DNA of 64,000 nucleotides from Gp1-AA133 sp964641665 (GCA_964641665.1 CAZXKO010000027.1:62001-126000); one strand, 5' to 3'; shown: positions 1 through 9,659, counted from the first letter of the stretch. A program made the numbers and translations. Notes: a model not told the origin generated them from the sequence alone.

Positions 1-90
1 CGAATCAATTGTATGCCGCCGAAGGCCGTCTTGGGAGAAACGAAAGTACAGTCGGGACGTTGACGGCTCCGGCACCTGGGCCGAGACTGG
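1..90. other. window edge, no gene recognised
   Basis: These 90 bases lie downstream of the minus-strand MlaD-like gene and run off the window. I see no convincing coding start, repeat or terminator here. An open frame crossing the region on the minus strand is an out-of-frame shadow of the MlaD-like gene. Confidence 0.4.
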
Positions 91-578
91 CTATTTCTGC
101 TTTGTGGGGGGCTTCGAGGGTGTCGTCTTTTCTTCCGTCACCTTCCTGGTGATGTCGTCCACCAATGCTCTCACCGCATCCAAAGGACGAACGGTCGGGC
201 CCGTCTTCAATGTTGCATGGTCGCTGTCCGGGGGCCGGTTGCGTTTTGGATGTTGATATTAACGAACTCCGGTCCGAGCAAGCCTTCGGTCGATACCTCT
301 GCGATTGCATCCCTGGGCACCCGCAGGTCGTACGGCGTGCTCAACCTCATGGCGACGGCGGCGGGACAATCCTTGCGGTCAGGGCGTGCCCACACCCGTG
401 TGACTCTACCAACCTCGACGCCTGCGATCCGAACGGCCGCTCCGACCTGAAGCCCGTTTACATCCTCGAAACACGCTGTCAAGTTCACCACCTTGCTTCG
501 AGCATTAGGGATCGTCCAGACTCCGAGAATCGCCAAGCCTGCCGCCACAATCAGTCCGAGTTTGAGCCTCTTAGCCAT
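91..578 (-). pseudogene. MlaD/MCE-domain protein, frameshifted
   Basis: The product resembles the MCE/MlaD family, membrane-anchored lipid-transport proteins with an N-terminal helix and a small beta-barrel domain. Residues about 6-25 form the anchor, followed by a typical MCE core (VNGLQVGAAVRIAGVEVGRV, then LLGPEFVNI). After codon 116 the frame is lost and a stop follows at 207-209. Adding one C to the five-C run (five G at 230-234 on the plus strand) restores reading through a basic, proline-rich tail to a stop at 91-93, about 162 residues in all. The ATG at 578 lies two bases after the ftcD stop, so the two genes are probably co-transcribed. It may be a true pseudogene or a sequence error. 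Confidence 0.75.
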
Positions 579-580
579 CG

Positions 581-2053
581 CTAGTCCTGTGCCGCCCTCG
601 CCCTTTCCCACATCTCACGCACAAACGCCTCGTCCTTGATCGACGCCAGGTTGATCTCCACATTCGCCAGCGCGCCCTCGATCGCTGCCCGCGCCAAAGC
701 CGACGCCGTCGTCAGATCTGACTTCATTTTCGGGTTCGTCACCGGCCCCAATCTTTCCGCGAATTCCCGCACCTCGCCCGCCCGCTCCGCTACCGCCAGC
801 GGGACGCTGGTTGCCTGCTTCAACGCGGCCTCGACAATTGCCTCGCCATCCGCGGCCTCCCGCGACTGCTTGTACGCCTTCATCACCGCGTTATACGATT
901 CGGCGTCCGCGTCCACCGCAGCTTTCAATTCTTCACGCAACTGCGCCAGCCGCGCAATGGCTGCGCTCAATTCGCTCTCATATTGCACGTAGGCCTTTTT
1001 CCCCCGCGACATGGCGGCCACCATGTGTGCCAGTCCCGCTGCCATCGCACCGGCCGCGGCTGCCGCGCTCCCGCCACCTGGAGTCGCCGTCGGCGCCGCC
1101 AGTCGCTCGACGAACGGCTCGACGCCCGCGCGCAATCCGCCAACTGCCATCTTCCCGCCGATCACCGCTGCCAGCCGGTTCTCGAGAATCAACGACGAAT
1201 CGAAGCTCTCCACCTGCAGGAACCACTCCGCCGCCTGTTCCAGCGCCTTCTTCGGAATCAGCCCGACGATCTCACTCGAAACCGGCGTCACCCCGTAGCG
1301 CGCCGCTTCCCGCTTCACGTACTCGAACACTCGATGCACCGGCGTCTGCTCAAAGTCGGTCAGGTTCATCGACACCTGCGCCATCCCGCGCACCAGGAAT
1401 CCCGCGCCCTTCACAAACCGCAACCCGCCGCTCGAAAACCGCACTGCCTTCGCCACCTTCTTTGCGATGTCGACATCCGGCGTATTCAGGAACACGTTGT
1501 AGGCAATTAGAAACTTCCGCGCGCCTACCACCGTCGCCCCCGCCGTCGGATGCACGCGTGGCTCCCCGAAGTCCGGCCGGCGCGCCGGATTGGTCGCAAT
1601 CTCATCCCGAATCCCCTCAAACTGTCCCCGCCGGATGTTCTCCAGGTTCGTCCGCTCGGGCGTCGTCGCGGCTGCCTCGTACAAATACACTGGGATCTGG
1701 AAGCGCCTCCAGATCTCCTCCCCCACGTGCCGCGCCATTGCCACGCAGTCTTCAATCGTGACGCCATCAATCGGGATAAACGGCACCACGTCGGCCGCCC
1801 CCATGCGCGGATGCGCCCCCTGGTGCTTGGTCAGGTCGATGAGCTCCGCCGCTTTCCCCACGCCCCGAATCGCCGCCTCCTGGATCGCGTCCCGCTCCCC
1901 GACCAACGTGATCACGCAGCGGTTGTGATCGGCGTCCATCTCACGATCAAGTAAGTACACAGCGCTGACCTTCATCGCCTCGACAATGGCATCGACCTTC
2001 GCTTTGTCGCGGCCTTCGGAAAAATTGGGGACGCATTCGACCAGGGTAGACAT
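581..2053 (-). CDS. ftcD: bifunctional glutamate formimidoyltransferase / formimidotetrahydrofolate cyclodeaminase
   Basis: The protein has 490 residues. The N-terminal ~300 residues are the formimidoyltransferase, starting with the family signature VECVPNFSEGRD and carrying the HQGAHPRMGA segment that contains the catalytic histidine. The C-terminal ~190 residues form the helical cyclodeaminase domain, with the glycine-rich PTATPGGGSAAA motif. Together they transfer the formimino group from formiminoglutamate, the end product of one histidine-degradation route, to tetrahydrofolate and release ammonia to give methenyl-THF. No hut genes are visible nearby. The length matches fused FTCD proteins. 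The start at 2053 lacks an obvious Shine-Dalgarno sequence. Confidence 0.93.
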   Translation of the reverse strand: MSTLVECVPNFSEGRDKAKVDAIVEAMKVSAVYLLDREMDADHNRCVITLVGERDAIQEAAIRGVGKAAELIDLTKHQGAHPRMGAADVVPFIPIDGVTIEDCVAMARHVGEEIWRRFQIPVYLYEAAATTPERTNLENIRRGQFEGIRDEIATNPARRPDFGEPRVHPTAGATVVGARKFLIAYNVFLNTPDVDIAKKVAKAVRFSSGGLRFVKGAGFLVRGMAQVSMNLTDFEQTPVHRVFEYVKREAARYGVTPVSSEIVGLIPKKALEQAAEWFLQVESFDSSLILENRLAAVIGGKMAVGGLRAGVEPFVERLAAPTATPGGGSAAAAAGAMAAGLAHMVAAMSRGKKAYVQYESELSAAIARLAQLREELKAAVDADAESYNAVMKAYKQSREAADGEAIVEAALKQATSVPLAVAERAGEVREFAERLGPVTNPKMKSDLTTASALARAAIEGALANVEINLASIKDEAFVREMWERARAAQD

Positions 2054-2297
2054 AGGGAGGAAGAATATAAGGCGAGGCTAAAGACAAGCAAATCGCAGGG
2101 TTACGTCATTCTGCCGCAAGAACCAGTTGGACATCTCCGAATGCGCCCCCCTCCGTCAGCGCGGTCCACTCGTCGAGCCCACCTCTGAGATCATCTTGGC
2201 ACTTCGCAGCGAGGCCCAAAAAAGCCATCGCCAGCGGCCTTGCCCGTTCCGCGCTGCAGCATTACAATCCGCCTTCTTCATCCTCAAGGAGACCCTG

Positions 2298-3053
2298 ATG
2301 AGCTCGGCTCCGATCACGCCCGCACTTGAGACGATGGCCCTCTCCGAGCCCGCGCGCATCGTCGACACCTTCATCGCACCCAGCAAGACCTTCACCGACA
2401 TTCGCCGCAGCGCTGCCTGGTGGGGACCGTTCCTGATCACCGTGATCCTCTCCGTGGCATTCACCTATGCCGTGGACCTCAAAGTCGGCTTCCGGAAGGT
2501 GGTCGAGCATCAGGTTGAACGCTCTCCGAAGGCCTCAGAGCGCTTGGAGCAGATGCCGCGCGAGCAACGCAACAGTCAGCTCAATGCTCAGGCCAAGGGA
2601 ACGCGCTACTTCATGTACGGCTTTCCCCTCTTCATTTTGCTTTGGAATCTCCTCATTGCGGCCGCTCTCTTCGCGACCCTGAAGCTAGCTCTGGACGCCG
2701 ATCTGACTTTTTCCGGAACCTACGCCGTTATCATGTATGCTGGCCTTGCCTCCGGCATCCGCACCGTTCTGGCGATAATCACCCTGTTCGGCGGCCTCGA
2801 CCCCGACGCGTTCAACCTTCAGAATCCCGCGCCCACCAACCCTGGCTATTTCATGGACCCTGGCGCCTCTCCCTTCCTTTACTCAGTCGCGACTTCTCTC
2901 GATATCTTCATGATCTGGACCCTGCTGCTCACCGCCCTCGGCCTCAGCATCATCGCCAAGAAGCTCAAGTTCTCCACCACGGCCATCGTCGTATTCGGAT
3001 GGTACGCAGTCTTCGTATTCGGCTCTGCGGCCATCGCCGCCTTCTTTTCCTGA
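2298..3053 (+). CDS. Yip1-family multi-pass membrane protein
   Basis: The 251-residue protein begins with a short polar segment (PARIVDTFIAPSKTFTDI) typical of bacterial Yip1-domain proteins, followed by about five hydrophobic helices. I chose the ATG at 2298 because AAGGAG lies six bases before it; the frame is open further upstream but that part reads like non-coding sequence. Bacterial Yip1 proteins are inner-membrane proteins of unknown role and are common in Acidobacteriota. It stands alone, with 244 bases before it and 276 after, neither holding a recognisable element. Confidence 0.75.
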   Translation: MSSAPITPALETMALSEPARIVDTFIAPSKTFTDIRRSAAWWGPFLITVILSVAFTYAVDLKVGFRKVVEHQVERSPKASERLEQMPREQRNSQLNAQAKGTRYFMYGFPLFILLWNLLIAAALFATLKLALDADLTFSGTYAVIMYAGLASGIRTVLAIITLFGGLDPDAFNLQNPAPTNPGYFMDPGASPFLYSVATSLDIFMIWTLLLTALGLSIIAKKLKFSTTAIVVFGWYAVFVFGSAAIAAFFS

Positions 3054-3329
3054 CAAGTAGCTCGGAGCGTGGCTCTGCGCCGATTCCGCGTGACCGGTGC
3101 GCTCTTCGCGACCTCTCTCGTACCTGCGCTTGCGGTTAGAGATTTTGTTCCTGCTCGCGAAGCGACCCTCACTTGACAACCTCCCGGCCAGCAGCGCAGA
3201 TTAATGTCCATGCCAGCCCCCCGCCTCTGCGGCCGCGGTTTCACCTGAATCCCATCCCGCTAAAACGCCCGTCGGTCGTTTCCACACGCCGCTCCACTTA
3301 CCGTCGCCTCGTTTGAGAAAGGGTCGTCT

Positions 3330-4334
3330 ATGTACCGCCGAAGCCTAACCCTCTTCGCCGTCTTCGCATTCACGCTCGCCGCACATGCCCAGAGCGAACG
3401 TCATTTCACGTTTCACTACTCCTTCACCGTGAAAAACATCCCTGCCGGCCGCCAGGTTCGCGTCTGGATGCCCCTGGCTCACTCCGACGCCTACCAATCC
3501 GTCGCCGTCCTCAAAAAAGAGGCCGACCTCAACCTCAGCCAGACCGAAGAACCAGAATACGGCAACACGATCCTGTATGCCGAAGACGCGAAGTCCGCGC
3601 GCTCCGACTACCAGTTCGCTGTCGACTACGACGTCCGGCGGCTCGAGCACGTCAGCCTGGTGAACGGAAAGCTCGCCCCCGGGGCTCATCCCGAGAGGAT
3701 TCCTCAACTCAAGCTTGCCCGATACCTCGAACCCGACCGGCTCGTTCCTATCACCGGTGTCCCCGCGCAACTCGCAGTGGAACAAACCAAGTCGGCCGCC
3801 ACCGGACTTGAAAAAGCTCGCGCCATCTACGACTACGTCTTCACCACCATGCGCTACGACAAGTCGGGCACCGGGTGGGGCCATGGCGATACTCTCTGGG
3901 CCTGTGACTCGAAGCGAGGCAACTGTACCGACTTCCACTCCGTCTTCATGTCCATGGCCCGATCCCAGCACATCCCGGCGCGCTTTGAGATCGGATTCCC
4001 ACTCCCCGCCGACAAACACTCCGCCGAAATCCCGGGGTATCACTGCTGGTCCGAGTTCTACATCGACAAGATGGGCTGGATCCCCGTCGACATCTCAGAA
4101 GCCTGGAAACATCAGGACAAACGCGACTACTTCTTCGGCGCGCACGACGTGAACCGCGTTCAGTTCACCATGGGCCGAGATCTCACCCTGAGCCCCAAGC
4201 AGGCCGGACCGCCTCTCAACTATTTTGTGTATCCCTACGTGGAAGTGGACGGGAAGGAATACTCGAACGTGTCGGTCAATTTCTCGTTCCAGGACGCCGA
4301 CCAACCAACAAGCGGAGTGGCCGCATCGCACTAG
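3330..4334 (+). CDS. secreted transglutaminase-like domain protein
   Basis: The protein has 334 residues with a clear signal peptide (first ~21 residues, ending AHAQ). It has a beta-rich N-terminal region and then a transglutaminase-like core. The Cys-His-Asp triad is visible: Cys in RGNCTDFHS (~residue 195), His in GYHCWSEFY (~236) and Asp in WIPVDIS (~253). Such exported domains act as peptidases or amidases on cell-wall or extracellular peptides; the substrate here cannot be told. It is monocistronic on the plus strand and faces a convergent PagL-like gene. Confidence 0.85.
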   Translation: MYRRSLTLFAVFAFTLAAHAQSERHFTFHYSFTVKNIPAGRQVRVWMPLAHSDAYQSVAVLKKEADLNLSQTEEPEYGNTILYAEDAKSARSDYQFAVDYDVRRLEHVSLVNGKLAPGAHPERIPQLKLARYLEPDRLVPITGVPAQLAVEQTKSAATGLEKARAIYDYVFTTMRYDKSGTGWGHGDTLWACDSKRGNCTDFHSVFMSMARSQHIPARFEIGFPLPADKHSAEIPGYHCWSEFYIDKMGWIPVDISEAWKHQDKRDYFFGAHDVNRVQFTMGRDLTLSPKQAGPPLNYFVYPYVEVDGKEYSNVSVNFSFQDADQPTSGVAASH

Positions 4335-4384
4335 TGCTTGCCCTTGAAGAGCGACGGCAGGCGACGCATCTTACGCATTTGGCG

Positions 4385-4400
4385 CGGACACTCGTGTCCG
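4385..4400. repeat. short palindrome between convergent genes
   Basis: CGGACAC and GTGTCCG are perfectly inverted around two bases. A related inverted repeat lies at 28619-28638. There is no T-run, so this is unlikely to be a rho-independent terminator. Confidence 0.45.
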
Positions 4401-4407
4401 CCCCTTG

Positions 4408-5031
4408 CTACTTCTTGGCAAGGAATCTCCCGATTCCCAACCGCACCTGAAACGTATTGATCCCCGGATTCGGCGTCGCCAGACCTGCATTCGAGATATG
4501 CATATAGCGGGCTTCGACGCTCCAGTTGTATCGCGGACCCAGCAGATGCATCCCCAGCACGCCACCGGTGGTGAAGTTCACGGCGTTGGTCCCGGTCGGT
4601 ACGGTGTGATTCGTAAACAACGTTCCGCCATCGATTTCCAGATACGGAACCACCGCGCTCCGCGTCGCGAAATTCCACTTCAGATCAATCGGATTGAATC
4701 CCACCCCGTACGAAGTGTTGGCTGGTTGAAACACCAGAAAGAGCGGCACCGCGTCCACTGCGTACTCAAACCGGCCATTCAAAAACCCCGGACCGTGCGG
4801 GCGCATCAACACCCACCCGTACCGTAACCCGGCGTTCCACACCCCGGTGCTCTTCGTTCCGCCGGGCACAGTGTACCCGCCGCCGGTCCACACCTGGACT
4901 TCGTGCCCGCCGTCCTCGGGCCCGGACTGTGCGGCGCATCGTGGCGCGGACACTACAACGGAAAGCAGAAGATAAAGGCCTGCCGCTATCCGAAGGCCGT
5001 TGCCGGACCGCCCACAACCCCAAGTCGCCAT
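4408..5031 (-). CDS. PagL-like / acyloxyacyl hydrolase family outer membrane protein
   Basis: The 207-residue protein has a signal peptide (hydrophobic stretch ~15-33, ending CAAQ) and then alternating beta-strand sequence ending FLAKK, as in small outer membrane barrels. The MHISNAG segment near residue 175 matches the His-x-Ser-Asn active-site motif of lipid A 3-O-deacylase PagL. The third catalytic residue of PagL, a Glu 14 residues after the His, is Asn here (PNPGIN). Family membership is likely. Lipid A deacylase activity is uncertain, and the protein may only be a structural relative. Confidence 0.7.
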   Translation of the reverse strand: MATWGCGRSGNGLRIAAGLYLLLSVVVSAPRCAAQSGPEDGGHEVQVWTGGGYTVPGGTKSTGVWNAGLRYGWVLMRPHGPGFLNGRFEYAVDAVPLFLVFQPANTSYGVGFNPIDLKWNFATRSAVVPYLEIDGGTLFTNHTVPTGTNAVNFTTGGVLGMHLLGPRYNWSVEARYMHISNAGLATPNPGINTFQVRLGIGRFLAKK

Positions 5032-5211
5032 GTTCGGAAATCTGAATCGTCACAATACAAGAAACTTGAAGCCCGTGCCAAACAATCCATCCACCCGTCG
5101 TGCGTGGTTGACCCAGCTGCCGTTCACGCACATACTCTTACCCCCAGCTACCGGTGGGTCAACACTGATATCGGGTTGCGCTTGCTGGATCTTCAGACTG
5201 CAAGAATCGCC

Positions 5212-6765
5212 ATGCGATGCCTTCGTTCCAAGCTCTTAGCCGCGACGATCATGGCAATCATTTTGGTCTCAGGCGTTGCCCGTGGAGACTGTAAGCCAGG
5301 AGACCCCTCTGGTCATTTCGAAGGGACCGCCGTCAGCCGGGAAGCGGGGTCTTTGAACGTTTCGCTCGATCTGCGCTGTGCGAGCGGCAAATACGAAGGC
5401 GAACTCTCTACTCCGGTCGGCGTATACATCGTCAAGGATGGCGGCGTCTCCGCGGATCAGTTGCACCTCCAAGTCGAAGCCGGGAACGACTCTGTCAGCG
5501 TCGAAGTGCAATTCACCGTCGACACGCTTCGAGGGCGGTTCGCGTCCGGCACGGATTCGGGACCGGTTGACCTTCACCGCACCGCCGATGCCGCCAAACC
5601 CACGAGCACGCCTGCAGCGGGCTTAACCCCGGAACAATGGCGGGAAGATATCCGATTCCTCTCGCACGAGCTCCCACGGCGTCATGCCAACGCCTTTCAC
5701 CACACCACGCGCGAGCAATTCGATGCGGCCATCGCGTCCGTCACCCGCCAAGTCGATCAGCTCGACCGGGATCAGATGTATGTCGCGCTCGACCGGATCG
5801 TAAATTCTATCGGCGATGCGCATACCTACGTCGACTTTCCGCCGGACAGTGCCCACTTCCCCATCGACATCGGGCGCTTTGGGGACGACTACCGGGTTCT
5901 CGCAGTCGGCCCGGGCCTCGAGAACGCTCTTGGCGCACGCGTCGTGCGCATCGACAAAACGTGGGTCGATCAGGCCCGGCAGCTGGCCCTTACCCTCACT
6001 CCGACCCCGGAGACGGACGCTCTCGCCGACGCCCGGGCTACCAATTTCCTTAGCATGGGCATTATTCTGCACGGACTCGGCATCATCTCTGACCGGAACA
6101 GCGCTCAAATCACGCTGACCAAGGAGCAGGGCGAACCGTTCCCCGTTACTGTGCACGCCGGGCCCCCAGACACCGCGGTCGATTGGATTCCACTCGTCAA
6201 GACACCACCCTTATCGCGCCAGCGGCCCGACGAGGACCTCTGGTTCGTCTACTTACCCGATGCCCAGACACTCTACTGCAATTTTCGTGGGTTTCGTGAT
6301 CTGGAAAGGAACGCCTCGGCCTTATTTGCTGAACTCAAGCAGCAAAATCCAAGGAAACTTGTGCTCGACTTGCGACAGAACAGTGGCGGTGATTACACGC
6401 AGGGACTCAAGTATTTGATCGATCCGATTCGTGAGCACTCCACGCTCAACCGTAAGGGACATTTGTTCGTGCTGATCGGAGTCAACACTTTCTCCGCCGC
6501 AATGTCGAACGCGGCGCAGTTCCGCGCACGCACTGCGGCGATGCTCGTCGGTGAACCCATCGGCGAAAGACCCAACAGTTACCAGGAAGCTCGCCAGATG
6601 CAGCTGCCCAACTCGAAACTGATGGTGCGATACTCGACCCAGTACTACAAATTCGTCGATGGCGGGGAAAACCTCATTCGTCCCGATCAGGAGATCCACA
6701 CCTCGTGGGACGACTACCGGTCGGGCCGCGATCCCGTCCTCGACTGGGTTTTCGCTTACAAATAG
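5212..6765 (+). CDS. secreted S41-family peptidase-like protein
   Basis: The 517-residue protein starts at the ATG at 5212, which begins a good signal peptide; the frame stays open to 4903 but that extension is antisense to the PagL-like gene. After a ~100-residue N-terminal domain, an S41 (C-terminal processing peptidase-like) domain follows. It contains LVLDLRQNSGGD near residue 390 and the nucleophile region NTFSAAMS near 430. S41 enzymes use Ser/Lys or Ser/Glu catalysis on extracytoplasmic peptides. The natural substrate is unknown. Confidence 0.78.
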   Translation: MRCLRSKLLAATIMAIILVSGVARGDCKPGDPSGHFEGTAVSREAGSLNVSLDLRCASGKYEGELSTPVGVYIVKDGGVSADQLHLQVEAGNDSVSVEVQFTVDTLRGRFASGTDSGPVDLHRTADAAKPTSTPAAGLTPEQWREDIRFLSHELPRRHANAFHHTTREQFDAAIASVTRQVDQLDRDQMYVALDRIVNSIGDAHTYVDFPPDSAHFPIDIGRFGDDYRVLAVGPGLENALGARVVRIDKTWVDQARQLALTLTPTPETDALADARATNFLSMGIILHGLGIISDRNSAQITLTKEQGEPFPVTVHAGPPDTAVDWIPLVKTPPLSRQRPDEDLWFVYLPDAQTLYCNFRGFRDLERNASALFAELKQQNPRKLVLDLRQNSGGDYTQGLKYLIDPIREHSTLNRKGHLFVLIGVNTFSAAMSNAAQFRARTAAMLVGEPIGERPNSYQEARQMQLPNSKLMVRYSTQYYKFVDGGENLIRPDQEIHTSWDDYRSGRDPVLDWVFAYK

Positions 6766-6882
6766 GCAATGCCCTGAAGGCAGGAGTGAGGCAACTCCGA
6801 AGTGTAGGCGCAGGCCGCGGCATAACCGAGCATTTGCTCGCCGATGAGAATTCTGTGTCCTGCGCCAAGGAAGGAGCCCAAG

Positions 6883-7632
6883 TTACCCCAATCCCAATCC
6901 GCCGTCCACCGCCAGAATCTGTCCTGTAATGAAATGTGGAGCCGTCGCAAAAAACAAAACCGCCGCGGCGATCTCTTCTCCCGTCCCGTTCCGCTTCATC
7001 GGCGTCACCCGAGCCATCTTCCGCATGAAGGCCTTTGCGGCCTTCTCTCCCAGATCAATCATGCCGGGCGCCACAGCGTTCACCGCGATCTCAGGGGCCA
7101 ATGCCTTGGCCATCACCTTCGTCAGCATGTGCACCGCGGCCTTCGACGAGCAATAGTGCGCATGCGTGGCCCACGGAACCAGCCCGCCCAGCGAACCCAG
7201 GTTGATCACCTTGCCGTGTCGTTCGCGCAACGCTTCCAGCGCCTCGCGGGTCACGAGAAATGGTCCCCGCGTGTTCGACGCGAAGATCGCGTCCCATTGT
7301 TGAACGGTGATCTTCTCGAACTCCGCTGTTTCGTAGTTCGCGGCGTTGTTCACCAGGATGTCGATCCCGCCCAGTTCCTTCATCGCCTCCTTGATCATGC
7401 CGCGCACGCTCTTTTCGTTGGTGACATCGCACCGCAAGGCGAACGCCCGCACCCCCAGACTCGCCAGGTCAATGACGGTGTGCTGCGCCTCGCTCGCCGA
7501 ATGATGAAACGTAACCGCGACGTCCGCCCCCGCCCGTGCCAGCGCCAGCGCCGAGGCCCGTCCTAACCGCTTCGCGCCGCCGGTAATGAGCGCAGCTTTG
7601 CCCAGCAGGGGCGTTTCGTGAGTCTTTCTCAT
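6883..7632 (-). CDS. SDR-family NAD(P)-dependent oxidoreductase
   Basis: The 249-residue classical short-chain dehydrogenase has the cofactor motif TGGAKRLGR (residues ~17-25), LVNNAAN (~97-103), a catalytic Ser in NLGSLGG, and the YxxxK pair in HYCSSKAA. The GGAKRLGR form of the glycine motif is seen in pteridine-reductase-like and FabG-like members and fits NADPH use. Substrate specificity cannot be read from sequence. It is a single gene; the next gene on the plus strand is divergent. Confidence 0.85.
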   Translation of the reverse strand: MRKTHETPLLGKAALITGGAKRLGRASALALARAGADVAVTFHHSASEAQHTVIDLASLGVRAFALRCDVTNEKSVRGMIKEAMKELGGIDILVNNAANYETAEFEKITVQQWDAIFASNTRGPFLVTREALEALRERHGKVINLGSLGGLVPWATHAHYCSSKAAVHMLTKVMAKALAPEIAVNAVAPGMIDLGEKAAKAFMRKMARVTPMKRNGTGEEIAAAVLFFATAPHFITGQILAVDGGLGLG

Positions 7633-7700
7633 GGCTGGGATTGTATCGTTTCGTGGGACTCAGACAGGCGTAGAATCATTGGTTGTTCGGGGGTGCTGCC

Positions 7701-7964
7701 ATGAAACACCGAATCGCGCTGTGGGCGATCGCAGGCTTTCTAGTCGCGGGCTTCTGGGCACTCTTCGCCATCGCAGCCTTTCCAAACGCCAGCGAACGAA
7801 TGCGGGATGTGTGGATTATTGTCTGCACAACCTGCCCCATTGCGATAGCGGGCATGCATCACCCTATCAGTCTCTATGAAACTCTAGCGGCAAATGCCGT
7901 CACGTATGGGTTCGTCGGTCTAATCGTGGAAACGTTGCGGAAAAAACTGCATCACGCGCAGTAA
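7701..7964 (+). CDS. small membrane protein, unknown
   Basis: The 87-residue protein has two or three predicted hydrophobic segments (residues ~5-28, ~38-52 and ~66-80) and a basic C-terminus (RKKLHH). I do not recognise the family. I prefer the ATG at 7701 over a TTG 18 bases earlier. It is followed closely by a decayed small membrane gene on the same strand, so the two may once have formed a unit. Confidence 0.55.
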   Translation: MKHRIALWAIAGFLVAGFWALFAIAAFPNASERMRDVWIIVCTTCPIAIAGMHHPISLYETLAANAVTYGFVGLIVETLRKKLHHAQ

Positions 7965-8046
7965 TTCAGATAAAACAACTGGATTTCGATTGCACTGCTT
8001 GACCCTCGCAGCGGGATTTGGAATGTAAACGCCCGCTTATCTTTAG

Positions 8047-8421
8047 CTGTTCGCCTTTGCCCTGAACCCAGACTACCTGTGGCTGACCGGCGCGATGCAA
8101 CTGTTGACTATCTTCGTCGTCGGGCCAGGACTTGCCGTCGCAATCGCGTATGCGGCATGGCGAGGGAAACTGCGGAACTTTAACCCTGAGCGGGTACGGG
8201 ATCGTGTGCGTCGCGTCGGGCGTGACCGCCTTTCTGCTGTTGGGGTTCGCGAAGTGGATGAACGCCGACGTCAGAACTGCGCAGTATTTCCTGCAATTGA
8301 CCGGTGTCTTGCTTAGCGGTCTGTTATTTGGCGTGTGTATGGGTCCTTCTTCCCTGTACTTTTACATGTGCGGGGTTGGCACAAGACAACGTGCCCTACG
8401 GACACACAGAACGATAATTAG
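8047..8421 (+). pseudogene. small multi-helix membrane protein gene with two frameshifts
   Basis: Three consecutive stretches in two frames read as one hydrophobic protein. Frame 1 (ATG at 8095, open back to 8047) gives a helix through AIAYAAWRGKLRNF. Near 8180 the sense moves by one base to LSGYGIVCVASGVTAFLLLGF and a third helix ending GVCMG. At 8341 it returns to frame 1 for SFFPVLLHV and a polar end with a stop at 8419-8421. One extra base in TTTAACCC and one missing G after ATG at 8339 would explain this. Read literally, it encodes only a truncated 73-residue product. No family is recognised. Confidence 0.55.
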
Positions 8422-8469
8422 CGCAAGTCGTCATTCCATTCACGAACCACCTTGCCCCCTCCCCTCCCC

Positions 8470-9462
8470 TCAATCCGCCCCCGCCGCCATCGCCTTCGCC
8501 TTTCCCACCTTCACACCCTCGCACCCCAGCATCTCGGCGAACACGGCAAAGACTTCAGGATCCCACCAGCCGCGGCGGACTTCCTCTTCCATGATCGCCA
8601 GCGCTTCCGCCGGCCGCATGGCTTTCTTATACGGACGCGCGGTAATGAGAGCGTCGTATACGTCCACCGTCTGAAGTACGCGCGCGGTCACCGGGATCGC
8701 ATCTCCCTTCAACCCATCCGGATACCCTGTCCCATTCAGCTTCTCGTGATGGTGCCGGATGATCGGTAGCACCAGCTGAAACGACTTCAGTGGCGCACAG
8801 ATTCCCTCACCTACAACCGGGTGCCGCTCGATCAGCGCGCGCTCCTCTGCCGTCAGCGGGCCCGGCTTCAGGAGCACATGATCCGGCACGGCCACTTTCC
8901 CGATATCATGCACCACTCCCGCCCGCCGCAGTGCCTGCACCTGCGGCGCATCCAACCCGAGAAACTCTCCCAGCCGCGCCGACATCTCAGCGAGGCGCTC
9001 GCAGTGGCCTTCCGTATGGGGATCCTTCCCTTCAATGCTCCGCGCCAGCGCGAACAGCACCGCCTCGGCTCGCTCCAGTTCATCGGTGTAGGCTTTTTGC
9101 TTGAGCAGCGATTTGACCCGCGCGATCAACTGTTCGCGATCCACCGGTTTGGTTAGAAAGTCGTCCGCTCCGGCCTGAATCCCCGCTAACCGGTCTTCTG
9201 TCGCCGTCATCGCCGTAATCAGAATGATTGGAATCAGCCGCGTATCCGCATCATTCTTGATACGCCGGCAGACCTCGAACCCGCTCAGCCGTGGCATCTT
9301 CACGTCCAGAAGGAGCAGGTCCGGCTGCCCCCGATGGAACGCGCTCAACGCTGCTTCCCCGTCCGGCGCCGTCACTACGTCGAACCCTTCCAGCGCCAGC
9401 AACCCCTCTAGCGCCGACAAGCTCGATTCGTGGTCGTCCGCGATCAGTATGGTTTCTGGCAT
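8470..9462 (-). CDS. response regulator with HD-GYP c-di-GMP phosphodiesterase domain
   Basis: The protein has 330 residues from the ATG at 9462, preceded by a purine-rich GAGGGG; an upstream start would add 14 residues. Residues ~1-120 are a CheY-like receiver with the acidic pocket DD, phospho-acceptor Asp in LLLDVKMP and the Lys in LTKPVD. Residues ~140-320 are an HD-GYP domain with HDIGKVAVPD, the paired HHHEKLNGTGYPDGL signature and the downstream DVYDAL motif. Such proteins hydrolyse cyclic di-GMP when phosphorylated by a partner kinase. No kinase gene is adjacent, so the input is unknown. Confidence 0.93.
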   Translation of the reverse strand: MPETILIADDHESSLSALEGLLALEGFDVVTAPDGEAALSAFHRGQPDLLLLDVKMPRLSGFEVCRRIKNDADTRLIPIILITAMTATEDRLAGIQAGADDFLTKPVDREQLIARVKSLLKQKAYTDELERAEAVLFALARSIEGKDPHTEGHCERLAEMSARLGEFLGLDAPQVQALRRAGVVHDIGKVAVPDHVLLKPGPLTAEERALIERHPVVGEGICAPLKSFQLVLPIIRHHHEKLNGTGYPDGLKGDAIPVTARVLQTVDVYDALITARPYKKAMRPAEALAIMEEEVRRGWWDPEVFAVFAEMLGCEGVKVGKAKAMAAGAD

Positions 9463-9659
9463 TTGGCTGGAGCCCCCCTCAAGCCTCACCAACAAGTTCC
9501 ACATTGTCCCTCAGTTCCCTGCCCGACCGATAAGTACGCCCGTACCACCCCTCCCGACTCCCCTTTCCTCCCGGTTTCCCGGGTTTTTACCCGAGTTTCA
9601 TAGGATTCTTTACAATTCCCCCAATTGAAAACCGCCCAAGAACTGCTACACTCCCGCTG

